Source: UBA4744 sp963707435
GTDB lineage: Bacteria; Actinomycetota; Acidimicrobiia; Spongiisociales; UBA4744
Direction: 5' to 3'
Assembly (NCBI GenBank): GCA_963707435.1
Contig: CAVPPF010000008.1
Span: 20,053 to 84,052 of the forward strand
DNA: 64,000 nucleotides
Translations under genes and position numbers: made by a program
In this document: positions 8,984 to 18,109 of the stretch, one piece after another
Layout: each line of letters starts with the position of its first letter
Numbering within the stretch: position 1 is the first letter of the stretch
Notes under the pieces: generated by a model
The model's input: only the letters and a program-made list of their open reading frames with translations
Told to the model about the DNA's origin: nothing
The model's database searches: none

Positions 8984-10567
8984 TCAGGTATCGGTGCCGA
9001 ACACAACGGCCGACGCGTCGTCGGCCAGAGCCTGACCGGCCTCCTCGTACAGGTTGCGGGCGACGTCGACGCCGGCGTCCCGCAGTTCCGCAACCTGGTC
9101 GGGGTAGGTGGCAATCGAAGCGATCCGGGCCGTGGGGAGAAACTCGCGGACCCGCCGGGCACATTCGAGGTTCGCCTGGTGGCTGCTCATGGAAGCAACT
9201 ACCAGCTCCACCTCGGGGTGGAACCGGATTCGCTCCCAGAAATCCCGGTCGAGGGCGTCGCCGCGCACCACGTCCCGCCCCTCGCGGCGATGCAGCTCAA
9301 CGGTTTCGTCGCGTCGGTCGACGCCGACAACCACCGGGCCCCGGCGCAGAACGATTTCGTCGTAGGCCCCGGTGCCGACCCGGCCCATCCCGAAGACCAG
9401 CACCCGGGCGTCCCCGCAGTCGATGATGGCGTCCTCGGGAACGGGAGGATGAAGTTCCAGAGCAACCAGCCGTTTCGACCACCGTTCGTAGAGGCGGTAT
9501 CGGGCGGTGCTGGCCGCGGAGGCCAGGACGAACGAGGCCGCCACCGCCACGGCCACCGTCGAAACCCAGGCCTGATCGATCAACCCGGCCGATAGTGCGG
9601 CGGCCCCGACGATCAGCCCGAACTCGCTATAAGTCGAAAGAGTCAACGAAGCATGCAACGAGGTCCTGGACCGGAGACGGGACCGGATGAACAACCAGAA
9701 GAAACCACCGCTCCGGAGCGGTACCAGGAGCAGCATCGCCAGCCCGATGATCCAGGCTGTCGCCGACGGAGCGCCCTCCAGTCCGATGGAGAGGAAGAAC
9801 CCGACCAGGAGCAAGTCCTTGAATCCCAGCAACCGGTCGGCCATCTCACTCGAGCGAACATGCCCGGCGAGGACAAGGCCCGCGACCAGAGCGCCAAGGT
9901 CGGGCTTGAGGCCGATCAAGCTGAACGTGCCTGCCCCGACACCCACGGCGAGGGTGAACCCGAGCAGCACGAGGATTTCCCCGTGACCACTCCGATCGAG
10001 CAGCCACCCGAACAACGGGCGGGCAACGAAGATGGCCGGCAAGACCAGAAGCGCCCACGGAGAGGGCCATTCCCCGGCGACAACCACGAGAAAGACGACC
10101 GCGAACAGATCTTGCATGATGAGCACGCCGACCGCTAGTCGTCCGCTCAGCGACGCCGACTCGTTGGCGACTTCGAGTGCCTTGACGGCGAACACGGTGC
10201 TCGAAAAGGAGAACGCAAACCCCACAATCGCGGCCGTGCCGAGGTCCAGGTCGCGCGCCAGCGGCACCCCGAGCGCCCCGAGCCCAAGGAGCAGACCGCC
10301 CACCAGGACGGTGAACACGGCTGCTACCAGCGTGGCGCTCCCCCACACCTCCGGTCGGGCGAGCGTGCGGAGGCGAAGCTTGAGACCGATCCCGAACAGC
10401 AGGAGCAGCACCCCGATCTCGGAGATCGTCTCAATGGCGGCGTTTGATTCGTATCCGAGAGCGTGGAGCACGAAACCGGCAACGAGGTACCCAACCAGTG
10501 GTGGCAAGCCGCTGGCCCTGGCCAGAAGACCAAATCCGAAGGCAGCGGCGAGGAAGGCAATCTCCAT
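8984..10567 (-). CDS. CPA2-family cation:proton antiporter with TrkA-N (RCK) domain
   Basis: 527 aa. Residues 1 to ~370 form a Kef/YbaL-type membrane domain with about 11-12 helices, including FSFSSTVFAVKAL and LIMQDLFAV. Residues ~390-510 are a Rossmann RCK/TrkA-N domain with VFGMGRVG and a VGVDRRD acidic strand end. Family role is K+/H+ or Na+/H+ exchange gated by nucleotide. ATG at 10567; no accessory KefF/G subunit is adjacent. Confidence 0.9.
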   Translation of the reverse strand: MEIAFLAAAFGFGLLARASGLPPLVGYLVAGFVLHALGYESNAAIETISEIGVLLLLFGIGLKLRLRTLARPEVWGSATLVAAVFTVLVGGLLLGLGALGVPLARDLDLGTAAIVGFAFSFSSTVFAVKALEVANESASLSGRLAVGVLIMQDLFAVVFLVVVAGEWPSPWALLVLPAIFVARPLFGWLLDRSGHGEILVLLGFTLAVGVGAGTFSLIGLKPDLGALVAGLVLAGHVRSSEMADRLLGFKDLLLVGFFLSIGLEGAPSATAWIIGLAMLLLVPLRSGGFFWLFIRSRLRSRTSLHASLTLSTYSEFGLIVGAAALSAGLIDQAWVSTVAVAVAASFVLASAASTARYRLYERWSKRLVALELHPPVPEDAIIDCGDARVLVFGMGRVGTGAYDEIVLRRGPVVVGVDRRDETVELHRREGRDVVRGDALDRDFWERIRFHPEVELVVASMSSHQANLECARRVREFLPTARIASIATYPDQVAELRDAGVDVARNLYEEAGQALADDASAVVFGTDT

Positions 10568-10645
10568 GGGTGCTGCGATTATGACATCGTTTGGGCGTAC
10601 CGGAGAGATCGTGCTGTTCCCGATCCAATCGCGAACAGCGATCGG

Positions 10646-11578
10646 CTACGTTCCGGGGGCCAACGAGGTTTCGGCCACCACTCCGACCTCTTTCGGGTCA
10701 CGGGCTCCGAGCAGGCTCATCCAGGTGATCGCACCCGCCAGGATCAGCATCCCCATCCACTGCGACGCCGTCAGGACCGCGTCGAACGCCACGTAGTTGA
10801 CGGCGGCGGCCGACAGCGGGAACGCCAGTTCGGCGATGGTCGCCGCCGAAGCTGGCGTGCGCGACAGGCCTCGGTAGTAGATCAGCATCGCCCCTAAACC
10901 CGGCACGAGCGCCAGCACAACGATGGCAAGCACGTCCTGGCCGCCGGAAACGCCCACCGGAGCGCCGGCTCTCATGAGCCAGATGAGCCCGGCCACCGGC
11001 ATGCCGATGGCGAACCGCCAGGCGGTGAGATCGCGGAATTCGAGACGGGCCGACAAGCGGCGCCCCAACACGGTTCCCATGCCCCACAGGGCGGCCGCCC
11101 CGACCGCCAGCAAGGCCGGTGCCAGTTGGGTGACGGAAACCTGAGCAGGATCGGGGAAGGCAATCAGGTAGGCGCCCCCCAGCCCGGCCACGAGGAACAA
11201 CCAGTAGCGGGACAGGAGCGCCTCACCGAGGAGCAGTCTCGCTCCCAGCACGGCCACCAACGGCTGGAGTTTCTGGAGCAGGAGCGGGGTGTTCGGATCA
11301 CCGTAGGAGAACGCGGCGGTGAACAAGATGGTGGCAGTGGCGGAAGCGCCTGCCCCGATGAGAAAGAGGGACACCAGGTCTCCAGCCCCCATGCTGGCAA
11401 CGATCTTCCGGGAGCGCAGCAGCCAGGGAAGCGTCAGCGCCACGAGGACGATGTGCTCGAAGAAGACCACGGTGGCGGCCGGCAGCTCCAACGCCAGACC
11501 GCGCCGGAACAGGGCATCGGTTCCCCACAGGGCAGCCGCCAGGGCAACCCACGCAATCCCCGTCTTCTGCTTCGGCAT
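10646..11578 (-). CDS. EamA/DMT-family transporter
   Basis: 310 aa with ten predicted helices arranged as two EamA repeats (about 8-140 and 150-290); ALWGTDALFRRG near the N-terminus and ALWGMGTVLGRR at the start of the second repeat are typical. Members export small metabolites, but the substrate is not predictable. ATG at 11578. It lies 78 bp from the antiporter gene on the same strand. Confidence 0.88.
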   Translation of the reverse strand: MPKQKTGIAWVALAAALWGTDALFRRGLALELPAATVVFFEHIVLVALTLPWLLRSRKIVASMGAGDLVSLFLIGAGASATATILFTAAFSYGDPNTPLLLQKLQPLVAVLGARLLLGEALLSRYWLFLVAGLGGAYLIAFPDPAQVSVTQLAPALLAVGAAALWGMGTVLGRRLSARLEFRDLTAWRFAIGMPVAGLIWLMRAGAPVGVSGGQDVLAIVVLALVPGLGAMLIYYRGLSRTPASAATIAELAFPLSAAAVNYVAFDAVLTASQWMGMLILAGAITWMSLLGARDPKEVGVVAETSLAPGT

Positions 11579-11713
11579 CGGTCCCCGTTCGAGATTGAAA
11601 GCGCCAAGATAGCCCGCATCGATAGCTCGAGTGTGCTGCAGTGGCTGCCGGAGACATCTCGCAACCGACTTGTGGCCCTAGTGCGGACCTCGAGATCGGC
11701 TGATACTGAGTGG

Positions 11714-12163
11714 ATGGATACCAGGACCAGACCTAGATCCGTCGGGACCGTCCCCTCCTCCGCAAGCCGGAGGTTCGGCTACTTCGTCTCTGTGCTGATC
11801 AACGTCGCCATGCTGATCGTCGTCAACAATCTCGTGACATGGGACATCCTGCCCTTCCTGACCGGCGACTTCGATCGCGTGGTGCCGATCATCACCGTGT
11901 CGTTGGGAGCTGCCATCCTGGCAAACCTGGCGTACATCGCTTACGACGCCGGTTGGTTCAGGTCGCTCACTCAGATCGGATTGCTCTTGATCAGCCTGGC
12001 GGCCACGATCCGCCTCTACCAGGTGTTCCCCTTCGACTTCGCTGCCTATGAGTTCAACTGGACAGCGGTGGGCAAAGGGGTGTTGATCCTGGCCATGGTG
12101 GGAGTTGTCGTCGGGATGATCACCGAAGCAGTCAAACTGGCGCAAGGCACCTCGAACTCCTAA
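11714..12163 (+). CDS. Small membrane protein, four helices, function unknown
   Basis: 149 aa from ATG 11714. Four hydrophobic segments (roughly residues 25-45, 52-75, 83-103 and 118-140) with short loops and no recognised motif. The frame is open upstream but overlaps the divergent transporter gene there, so this ATG is preferred. Confidence 0.65.
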   Translation: MDTRTRPRSVGTVPSSASRRFGYFVSVLINVAMLIVVNNLVTWDILPFLTGDFDRVVPIITVSLGAAILANLAYIAYDAGWFRSLTQIGLLLISLAATIRLYQVFPFDFAAYEFNWTAVGKGVLILAMVGVVVGMITEAVKLAQGTSNS

Positions 12164-12322
12164 GGATTGGTTGCCAACCAACTCCGGCGCGGCACAACGA
12201 ACACGGTCGTCATGGTCCAGCTGCGTCGGGCGATAGGGGCCCGCGTGGTTTCTTCACCCAGCCTCGCTCGGCTCCTCCGCAACGCTACGCTCGTACCGTC
12301 AAGGGGGGTTGATACGAGCCTG

Positions 12323-13678
12323 ATGGATGACCGACCGGAAACGAAGTACGCCGACACCGGTGAAGGCCAGATTGCTTATCAGCAATTCGGTGCGGGTCCA
12401 CCCGATCTGATCTACATGACCTCGCTCGAGTCGCACGCAGAGATGATCTGGGACCACCCGATCCCAGCTCACTATTTCGAGCGCCTGGCCTCATTCAGCC
12501 GCGTCCTCTACTTCGATACTCGGGGTTCCGGAGGTTCCGACGGCGTGGCTTTGGGGAAGCCTCCAACCCCCGAGATGTGGACCGACGACGCACGGGTCGT
12601 TATGGACGCTGCGGCAATTGAGCGGGCGGCGGTCGTGGCCGAAGTCGAAGGCGGCTTCATGGGGATGACGTTCGCGGCAATACACCCGGAAAGGACCACG
12701 GCGCTGGTGCTGATCAACACCTTCGCCAGGCTGATGCGGGCGGACGACTATCCAATCGGCATGCCTGAACAAACTGCCGATGCGGTCGTGCAGTGGGCTC
12801 GGGCATCGTGGGGCCGGCCCGGATACTTCGATGTCATGCTCCCCAGCAGAAAAGACGATTCCGGATTCCAGGAATGGCTGGCCAGGTATCAGCGGATCGC
12901 CGCCACGCCAAACACCGCCATCACGATCTACGAGAACTTTGGCATGCGGGTAGATCTCCGCTCCATTCTCAAGTCGATCAACGTCCCGACGTTGGTGATC
13001 TGTCGTAAGGAAGCCGCCTGGCACCGACCCGAGTACAGCCGGTATCTGGCCGAACACATTCCCGACGCCAAACTCGTCGAGCTGCCGGGCGCCGACACGC
13101 ATCCGGTGTTCGCCGCCGACCCCGAACCCGTGCTGAGGGAGATCGAGGAGTTCATTACCGGGGTGCGTTCGGCACAGGTCCCCGATAGGACTTTGGCCAC
13201 GGTGATGTTCACCGACATCGTCGACTCAACCCAGCATGCGGCACGGCTCGGCGATCGTGACTGGCTCGACCTGTTGGAACGACACCACCGGATGACCCGG
13301 GACTATCTCGACAGGTATCGGGGCCGGGAGATCAAGACGACCGGAGACGGAATCCTGGCGACCTTCGACGGCCCGACCAGGGCGGTGACCTGCGCGGCCC
13401 ATGTTCGAACAGCCAGCCAGGCTTTGGGGATAGACATCAGGGTCGGCTTGCACACCGGCGAGATCGAACTGAGCGGTGACGACATCAGCGGAATGGCCGT
13501 CAATATCGCCTCACGGGTAATGAGCATCAATACGGGCGGTGGTGTGGCCGCATCAAGCACGGTGCGCGATCTCGTGGTCGGATCAGGAATCGAGTTCAAC
13601 TCGATTGGCGCACAAGAGATGAAGGGCGTCCCTGGTGAATGGAACCTGTTCGAGCTGGTCTCAATTCCATCTCGCTAG
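12323..13678 (+). CDS. Alpha/beta-hydrolase-like domain fused to class III adenylate cyclase
   Basis: 451 aa from ATG 12323. Residues ~10-285 are an alpha/beta-hydrolase fold (DTRGSGGSD oxyanion-region loop, late D-x-HPVF). The nucleophile elbow reads EVEGG at 107-111, with Val at the Ser position, so hydrolase chemistry is unlikely. Residues ~290-450 are a complete class III cyclase: FTDIVDST, KTTGDG with substrate Lys, and VNIASR with catalytic Asn and Arg. This architecture is known in actinobacteria; the hydrolase part probably acts as a ligand sensor (inference). Confidence 0.87.
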   Translation: MDDRPETKYADTGEGQIAYQQFGAGPPDLIYMTSLESHAEMIWDHPIPAHYFERLASFSRVLYFDTRGSGGSDGVALGKPPTPEMWTDDARVVMDAAAIERAAVVAEVEGGFMGMTFAAIHPERTTALVLINTFARLMRADDYPIGMPEQTADAVVQWARASWGRPGYFDVMLPSRKDDSGFQEWLARYQRIAATPNTAITIYENFGMRVDLRSILKSINVPTLVICRKEAAWHRPEYSRYLAEHIPDAKLVELPGADTHPVFAADPEPVLREIEEFITGVRSAQVPDRTLATVMFTDIVDSTQHAARLGDRDWLDLLERHHRMTRDYLDRYRGREIKTTGDGILATFDGPTRAVTCAAHVRTASQALGIDIRVGLHTGEIELSGDDISGMAVNIASRVMSINTGGGVAASSTVRDLVVGSGIEFNSIGAQEMKGVPGEWNLFELVSIPSR

Positions 13679-13778
13679 CCCATCACAGCACTTCCGAGAC
13701 CTGTGGCCGCTGAGTCCGTCTGTCTTCCCGAGACGATGCCGACCCTCCCGCCCGGAACACCTGCTCCTCGACGGTCCG

Positions 13779-14480
13779 CTATCCGCCGTGTTTGACCATC
13801 CGGAAGAGGATGAAGCCCGGTTCAGTTGACAGCCTCCGGAAGCTGTTTGGATGGCTCTCGGCCATATCTAGTTGCGGGGTGGGTTCCACGAGCCGCTCGA
13901 TCAGAAAGCCCGCTTCGGTGAACTCCCCGGCCAATTTTGTGAGTGGCATGCGCCACGCCGTGATCTCCCAGCCCGTGCTCCATGTCTCCGTCACGGCTTC
14001 GACGGTGAAGTACGAACCCCCCAGCCTGTGCCAGTCTCCGGCGGGGTGGTGCGTGCTAACGACGAACACCCCGTTAGGGCGGAGCATTCGGTGGACCTCG
14101 CTCAGAAAGCCCGCCCGATCGTTGAGGTAGTGATACACCAGGGCGCTCACGACGATGTCGATGCTCTGGTCTGCCACCCAATGAAACGGCTCTTCCAACG
14201 AGTGGACCCGCAAGTCTGCTTGATCACCGACCTTTGCCCGGGCCAGCTCGATCATGGTGGTTGAGGCATCGCATCCCAGAACGTCGGCTCCCCTCGCCAT
14301 CAGCTCAGCGACGTAGATACCGGGCCCACATCCTGCATCGAGCACGAGCTTGCCCTCGACATCGCCGATCAACTCGAGAGTGGACGGCCGGTCGTAGAGA
14401 GCGTTGTACGGTGCGGTGGCGGCATGCGCCTCGTACTCGCCGGCGAAAGAATCGTACTGGGTTGGCTCAGGACTGGGCAT
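13779..14480 (-). CDS. Class I SAM-dependent methyltransferase
   Basis: 233 aa from ATG 14480. Motif I VLDAGCGPGIY, a GCDAS acidic loop, and the post-motif SALVYHYLND are standard for UbiE/Methyltransf_11 enzymes. Substrate unknown. A longer in-frame start at 14546 (ATG) exists; neither has a strong ribosome site. Divergent from the nitroreductase gene. Confidence 0.85.
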   Translation of the reverse strand: MPSPEPTQYDSFAGEYEAHAATAPYNALYDRPSTLELIGDVEGKLVLDAGCGPGIYVAELMARGADVLGCDASTTMIELARAKVGDQADLRVHSLEEPFHWVADQSIDIVVSALVYHYLNDRAGFLSEVHRMLRPNGVFVVSTHHPAGDWHRLGGSYFTVEAVTETWSTGWEITAWRMPLTKLAGEFTEAGFLIERLVEPTPQLDMAESHPNSFRRLSTEPGFILFRMVKHGG

Positions 14481-14600
14481 AGCGCCGATTATGGTCGTTG
14501 ACCGGGTCGAACCTGCGACCGCGACCTTGTCGTCGTTGGTGTCCATCCCGCAACCCTGCCGACTGTGCTTGGCTGGACGTCCGATCGAATGGAGAACCGA

Positions 14601-15029
14601 ATGGCCGAGATGGACCGGAAGAGAATGCGCACCATGTGGAGGGCGCACAAGCTGGCATGGAATCTGTCGGGCGGACGCCTGGGCCGCAAGATGGGTGGTA
14701 TCCCGGTGCTCGAGTTGGTGACGACCGGTCATCGTTCAGGGCTCCAACGCCAGATCTTGATCTGGTACTTCGACTCCCCGGAGGGGCCGGCCATCATCGG
14801 AACCAACGCGGGCCGGGACGTCGATCCGGCCTGGGTGAAGAACCTGCGAGCCAATCCCCTGGCCCGCGCCCGATGGGACGGAGAATGGCACGACGTTCGG
14901 GCGGTCGAGTTGAGCGGAGCCGATCACGAAAAGGTCTGGAACACCGGGGTGGCGGCCTCCGCCGGCTACGCCGAATACAAGGAAACGCTGACCCGCCCGA
15001 TCCCGATCATCCGTCTCGAGCCACGCTGA
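14601..15029 (+). CDS. Deazaflavin (F420)-dependent nitroreductase family protein
   Basis: 142 aa; ATG 14601 follows GGAG by 6 nt. The Ddn/nitroreductase split-barrel signature is present: LELVTTGHRSG, then GTNAGRDVDPAWVKNL and a family-typical NPLARARWDG. Members use F420H2 to reduce quinones, nitroaromatics or unsaturated bonds. Its C-terminus converges on the methyltransferase-operon gene with a 3-bp gap. Confidence 0.85.
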   Translation: MAEMDRKRMRTMWRAHKLAWNLSGGRLGRKMGGIPVLELVTTGHRSGLQRQILIWYFDSPEGPAIIGTNAGRDVDPAWVKNLRANPLARARWDGEWHDVRAVELSGADHEKVWNTGVAASAGYAEYKETLTRPIPIIRLEPR

Positions 15030-15032
15030 GGA

Positions 15033-16058
15033 TCAGTCGAAAAGGGCGAACTCGCCCGTCGAGCGTCCTTCGAGGGGAACGTAGGCGGGGACCGCATGGT
15101 GCGGGGTGTCGAGGTACACCTTCGCTTCGGGCGCCTGGGCGAACTTGCCGTGACTCCACCGAACTTCGATATGCCCGGTCACGGTTGAGGTGGCCCCGGA
15201 GCGCTGATCGGCGTAGGTCGCCTCCCAACCGACGATAGGTTGGCCCCGGTCCGGTTCGGCCCGGTGCCGGAACGAGACAAACCGGTGTGAGACCCGCAGA
15301 TCCCAGGGGGTCTGCACCCGGTAGGCCAGCGGGTGACCTTCGGCCGACTCTCCCAGGACGAAGTAGGGAGCGGATTGGAGCCGCAGGAGGCGCCACATCA
15401 TCTCCTCCTGCGCTCGTTTGGTTCTCAGGTACGTGTCCCAGCGGTGGGACGACCCGGTAGCTGCGTCGAAGGCGAATTGGCGGTAGGCCCGTTTGGCGGT
15501 GTCGGTGAGGGTCCTGGGCAACGACTGCTTCAGGATGAGGCGATGGTCGCTGGTGAGGTCGGTCACGTGCCCGGGTAGAGAAGCATCGGGGGCCAGGCGC
15601 CGGCATTCGTCGTAGAGCAGCTGATACGACCCGGGGGCCACGGCATGGAACCAGTCGTCGGCGTCGCTGCGGGGGTCGAACAGGTTGGCCGGTGAGGCGT
15701 TGGTGAGGATGTTGGACCCGTATTTGCACGACACCAGGTAGACGTGATCGACCCGGAGATCGGCCGGGATCTGCTCGTAGCCTGGCGGCCGGTGCGCCCC
15801 CTTCCACTCGACGATCCAGGGGGGGCGGCCGCGCAGACCCTCATCCGAGCGAGCGAACCGAACCCCGTTACTCCAGGCGGTCGCGAAAGCCCGGCTGTGC
15901 TCGCCCGACCGGTAGGCGGCAGCCAGCCGGTCGTAGACCGCATTGTCGACGTTCACGAATCCGGGCGGCCGCATCCCGATGGCATGCTGGAGATTGGAGT
16001 ACCCGAACATGCCGAGTCCGGTCACGATTTCGGTGATCTCCGTGCGCAAGGCAGGCAT
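15033..16058 (-). CDS. Unknown protein, candidate nuclease of a DNA-modification operon
   Basis: 341 aa, ATG 16058, not matched to a named family by me. Visible features are a VEWKG segment (E84, K86) and a D104...SCK112 strand-like segment that together resemble a PD-(D/E)xK nuclease core, with Trp/Arg-rich regions after it. It is the last of three tightly packed genes behind a DNA methyltransferase (gap of 3 bp), a position typical of a cognate restriction enzyme. The nuclease assignment is inference from motif shape and context. Confidence 0.6.
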   Translation of the reverse strand: MPALRTEITEIVTGLGMFGYSNLQHAIGMRPPGFVNVDNAVYDRLAAAYRSGEHSRAFATAWSNGVRFARSDEGLRGRPPWIVEWKGAHRPPGYEQIPADLRVDHVYLVSCKYGSNILTNASPANLFDPRSDADDWFHAVAPGSYQLLYDECRRLAPDASLPGHVTDLTSDHRLILKQSLPRTLTDTAKRAYRQFAFDAATGSSHRWDTYLRTKRAQEEMMWRLLRLQSAPYFVLGESAEGHPLAYRVQTPWDLRVSHRFVSFRHRAEPDRGQPIVGWEATYADQRSGATSTVTGHIEVRWSHGKFAQAPEAKVYLDTPHHAVPAYVPLEGRSTGEFALFD

Positions 16059-16061
16059 TGG

Positions 16062-16382
16062 TCAGGCGTCCCGGAACAACCGCTTGAACTGCAGCTGAGC
16101 CCCGATCATCTCGCCGGGCAGCTCGTCTCGCCCGTAGATCGGCAGGAATGTGTAGACGTCGACGGCCACCCCGGACAGTGTCATCCACGTGACGACCGCA
16201 TCACCCCATCGTTCGTCGAGCAGGGCTTTGCGCAACTCGTCGGCTCCTTCGCGGGTGAGCAATGCCGGGTCGGTGTCGGCGACCAGTTCGAGGGCGAGCA
16301 GCCGCTGCAGCACGTCGATGTCCTCGGCCAGGTAAACGGCCGGAGGGTCGAAGCGTACGACCGCGTACGCCACGCCGTTCAT
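16062..16382 (-). CDS. Small unknown protein of the DNA methyltransferase operon
   Basis: 106 aa. The ATG at 16382 overlaps the methyltransferase stop (ATGA), so translation is probably coupled. The protein is acidic and mostly helical in the middle (a Leu-rich stretch near residues 24-32) with a VDVYTFLPIYGRDELPG segment near the C-terminus. No family recognised. Flanked within 3 bp by the candidate nuclease gene, so it may be an accessory or control subunit (inference). Confidence 0.6.
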   Translation of the reverse strand: MNGVAYAVVRFDPPAVYLAEDIDVLQRLLALELVADTDPALLTREGADELRKALLDERWGDAVVTWMTLSGVAVDVYTFLPIYGRDELPGEMIGAQLQFKRLFRDA

Positions 16383-17959
16383 TCGTCGCCGTCGTAGTAG
16401 CGGGCGAGTTGTTCGTCGCGACGCGCCGCCAGTTCTTCTTCCGTCCAGAACCCGGCCAGCTGCTCCGGGTTCCCCTGGGCGTAGGCTTCCAACCGGTTGA
16501 CACCGCCGGCATCGAACATCTCGATGGCATCCCACACGTTGCCGGGCCCGACGGCATGGAGCGCTTTGTCGCCGTCGCTGCCCGGCCGCGGCAGGTTCGA
16601 GGTCACGATCAGGAGCCGGGCTTCTTCGTCGAGCGACTTCAGGACATGGGCGCGGCCGAGCGTCTTCCAGAGGGTGTCGGTGCGCAGCAAGCCGGGCCGG
16701 GCGGTAGTGAACGCCCCGGACACATCGACCAGGAACTCCCGGTCGCCTTTGGAATCGACCACCCGGAAGTTGAAGTGCACGCCCGATTTGGGCAGCTTGT
16801 ACGCCTCGTCGATCACTTCGAAGCCGACTTCTTCGAGTACCTGGCGGGCCAGGTCCTGAGCCTTCTTGCCTTCCCGGCTGGCCCGACGCTGGAAGTGGTC
16901 GGCCCGCTCCTCGGCGGTGGCCTCCGGAGGCAATTCGAGAGCGAACCGCTCCTGGTGGGCGGTCTCCTGCTCCCGCTGCCGCCGGTAGCGCTGCTTCTCG
17001 GCCCGGTAGCGGGCCCGGGCCGTCTCGATGTAGCCCGGGTCGAGGTCGTAGCCGACCCCGCGCCGGCCGGTCCGTGCGGCGGCAACCAAGGTGGTCCCGG
17101 ACCCGAGGAACGGGTCGAGGATCAGATCGTCTTCGAACGTGTACAGCTCGATGAGGCGGCGCGGCAGCTCCACCGGGAACGGGGCCGGATGCTGGACCCG
17201 GCGGGCGCTCTCGGCATCGATGCGCCACACGTCGAGAGTGGCTTCCATGAACTCGTCGACCGGCATAGTGTTCTCGAACGGGTAGCCGTCCTTCTCGCGC
17301 TGCTGGCGGGACCGGGCCCGATCGAACCGGCCCTTGGAAGCAACAATGACCCGTTCGGTCACATCGCGCAGGACCGGGTTGGTGGCCTTGTTGAAGGACC
17401 CCCAGGCGACCGACCCGGAGGCGCCTTCGGCTTTCTGCCAGATGATCTCGCCCCGCAGGAGCAAACCCAGATCGTCCTGGAGGATCCGCATCACGTCGGC
17501 GGACAAGCTGCGGTAGGGCTTGCGGCCGAGGTTGGCGACGTTGACGGCGATCCTCCCGCCCGGCTCCAGGGTCCGTTTGCATTCGACAAACACGTCCCGC
17601 AGCATCTCCAGGTACTCGACATACGACCGGGGTATCTGCGGACCGGCCACCTCGCCTTTCCCGGTGACCGCCTGCTCATATTCTTTGCCGACGAAGTAGG
17701 GAGGCGACGTGACCACCAGCGCCACCGACCTGTCGGGTACCGCCGTCATGTGGCGGGCGTCACCCACGATGCAGGGCGGATCTGGCAGTTCGAGGTTGAG
17801 CGGACCGAGCCGGTCATCGTCGGACAGTTCGGGAGGGCTGAACCGGGCGTAGAAGGCCGACGCATCGTGGTTCTCCCTCCGCCCGACCCCGAAAGCGGAC
17901 GTGGTGGTGCCACGACCGGCCTCGCTCGCTTCGTCCCGGGGTTCGGTGTTTCCACTCAT
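16379..17959 (-). CDS. DNA amino-methyltransferase (beta class) with extra C-terminal domain
   Basis: 526 aa from ATG 17959; TTG 17977 and GTG 17962 are alternatives. Motif IV TSPPYF occurs near residue 80 and precedes motif I DPFLGSGTT near residue 275, the beta-class order of N4-cytosine/N6-adenine methyltransferases. After a charged, Arg/Gln-rich helix (about 310-370), a ~150-residue domain begins with LEEVGFEVIDEAYKLPKSG and contains a REFLVDVSGAF strand. It resembles a restriction-nuclease-like fold without the ExK lysine. First gene of a three-gene operon. Confidence 0.88.
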   Translation of the reverse strand: MSGNTEPRDEASEAGRGTTTSAFGVGRRENHDASAFYARFSPPELSDDDRLGPLNLELPDPPCIVGDARHMTAVPDRSVALVVTSPPYFVGKEYEQAVTGKGEVAGPQIPRSYVEYLEMLRDVFVECKRTLEPGGRIAVNVANLGRKPYRSLSADVMRILQDDLGLLLRGEIIWQKAEGASGSVAWGSFNKATNPVLRDVTERVIVASKGRFDRARSRQQREKDGYPFENTMPVDEFMEATLDVWRIDAESARRVQHPAPFPVELPRRLIELYTFEDDLILDPFLGSGTTLVAAARTGRRGVGYDLDPGYIETARARYRAEKQRYRRQREQETAHQERFALELPPEATAEERADHFQRRASREGKKAQDLARQVLEEVGFEVIDEAYKLPKSGVHFNFRVVDSKGDREFLVDVSGAFTTARPGLLRTDTLWKTLGRAHVLKSLDEEARLLIVTSNLPRPGSDGDKALHAVGPGNVWDAIEMFDAGGVNRLEAYAQGNPEQLAGFWTEEELAARRDEQLARYYDGDE

Positions 17960-18109
17960 CACGCTGAAACCATACAAGCCCGGAGTGACAGATTCCCGGA
18001 CTCGTCAGTTCGTTCTCGCAGCATCTGCAGTGCGATGCCTCAACGAGCCTCACACTGTTGTGTTGCCACGATGAGCGGGACTCGCGATGCAAACGAGGAC
18101 GGGACCGGT

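Noticed and set aside
8875..9162. Longer N-terminus for the membrane protein at 8047-8874
   Set aside because: It would overlap the end of the antiporter gene with atypical composition; the GTG at 8874 has a perfect ribosome site.
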